From Acidobacteriaceae bacterium (lineage in GTDB: Bacteria > Acidobacteriota > Terriglobia > Terriglobales > SbA1): 5,539 nucleotides of DNA. The notes under the pieces are model-generated. The model worked only from the letters and a program-made list of their open reading frames with translations, did no database searches and was not told the DNA's origin. Shown here in pieces: positions 5,331 to 5,539 of the stretch. The first letter of the stretch is position 1. Every line of letters starts with the position of its first letter. The translations under genes and the position numbers were made by a program. The stretch is taken from assembly GCA_003136335.1 (NCBI GenBank), contig PLEA01000085.1, positions 1 through 5,539 on the forward strand, in the 5' to 3' direction.

Positions 5331-5462
5331 TGACTGGCGCGATTTAGACTGCTGTTCGTGGTTCCCGCCCCAACCTTGCCGGCCTCTCGTTTGCGCCGCC
5401 GTTCATCCCGGCCTGCTCGCGCACGTCGCGCAAGCTCCCGTTGCTGGCGGCATCGGACGCGG

Positions 5463-5500
5463 CCTACGCCGACGCGCCGGGGGATGTCGGTCGCCGTAGG
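5463..5500. repeat. Long inverted repeat near the window end
   Basis: CCTACG plus CGAC (5463-5468, 5470-5473) pair with GTCG plus CGTAGG (5490-5493, 5495-5500), with one C/C mismatch and a 16-nt loop. The loop and the right flank hold GATGTCGG and GATTGTCG, related to the iteron core. It could be a regulatory site for a gene beginning beyond the window. Confidence 0.4.
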
Positions 5501-5539
5501 GATTGTCGCACAGGGGGCGCTCATTCATGACGAGGAGAG

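Larger units (their letters stand above)
4512..5539. other. Palindrome-rich non-coding region downstream of the recombinase
   Basis: I see no convincing protein gene in about 1.03 kb. The longest open frames lack a Shine-Dalgarno, look like translated G+C-rich DNA (Arg/Ala/Cys-rich, no motif) and run across a repeat array whose period is not a multiple of three. No tRNA or rRNA is recognised. The region instead holds clustered palindromes (4532-4626), a pyrimidine tract, a 55-bp hairpin array between inverted boundary motifs, and further stem-loops to 5500. At the far end, an ATG at 5527 and an AGGAG at 5533-5537 could mark the next gene, but too little is visible to call one. Confidence 0.6.

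Noticed and set aside
4687..5499. Rightward open frame of 270 codons in the non-coding region
   Set aside because: It begins with TTG without a ribosome site, has no recognisable motif, is rich in Arg, Ala and Cys, and crosses a repeat array with a period that is not a multiple of three.

Overview
The window comes from a G+C-rich bacterium. Both large genes strongly prefer G or C at the third codon position, but no gene is diagnostic of a phylum, so I do not name one. There are three protein genes and about 1 kb of unusual non-coding DNA. The gene set is that of a small replicating and integrating mobile element or its remnant: an XRE-type regulator, a primase-helicase fusion and a tyrosine recombinase. 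No capsid, transposase, conjugation or known defence gene is visible.

Layout. At 1-168 (minus strand) lies the N-terminal part of an XRE/Cro-like helix-turn-helix regulator that runs off the left edge. It is divergent from everything else. The shared intergenic region (169-280) holds a perfect inverted repeat, GCGGACAC-N8-GTGTCCGC, with further half-sites. The repeat overlaps a plausible sigma70 promoter for the rightward genes. At 281-3199 is a 972-residue protein with a CHC2 zinc finger, a DnaG-like primase core with Toprim, a Pro/Ala linker, a P-loop helicase-like ATPase and a C-terminal winged-helix-like region. At 3200-3416 is a regulatory or origin-like gap. It contains four tandem 11-bp units (consensus NNTTGTCGGGC), an inverted pair of TTTTAGCYGC motifs and another inverted repeat. 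At 3417-4511 is a complete tyrosine recombinase of the XerC/XerD type.

The stretch 4512-5539 has no credible gene but is packed with palindromes. Its centre (about 4741-5256) is the most remarkable part. Small hairpins recur every 54-56 bp. The clearest four, centred at 4803.5, 4857.5, 4912.5 and 4968, keep perfect stems although the stem sequences differ, and the sequence between them is also recognisably repeated. The period is not a multiple of three, which argues against a coding repeat. The array is bounded by an inverted pair of the same TTTTAGCYGC motif (4732-4743 and 5295-5310). A 16-bp exact copy of the right boundary also lies just upstream of the recombinase (3319-3334).

Working model (inference): the XRE protein represses the element. 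The primase-helicase replicates it, perhaps from the 11-bp iterons immediately downstream of its own gene. The recombinase integrates it. The hairpin array is either a structured RNA or a DNA target folded or bound by one of these proteins. The pairing of primase-helicase, recombinase and a boundary-flanked 55-bp hairpin array is the part I cannot match to a described system.
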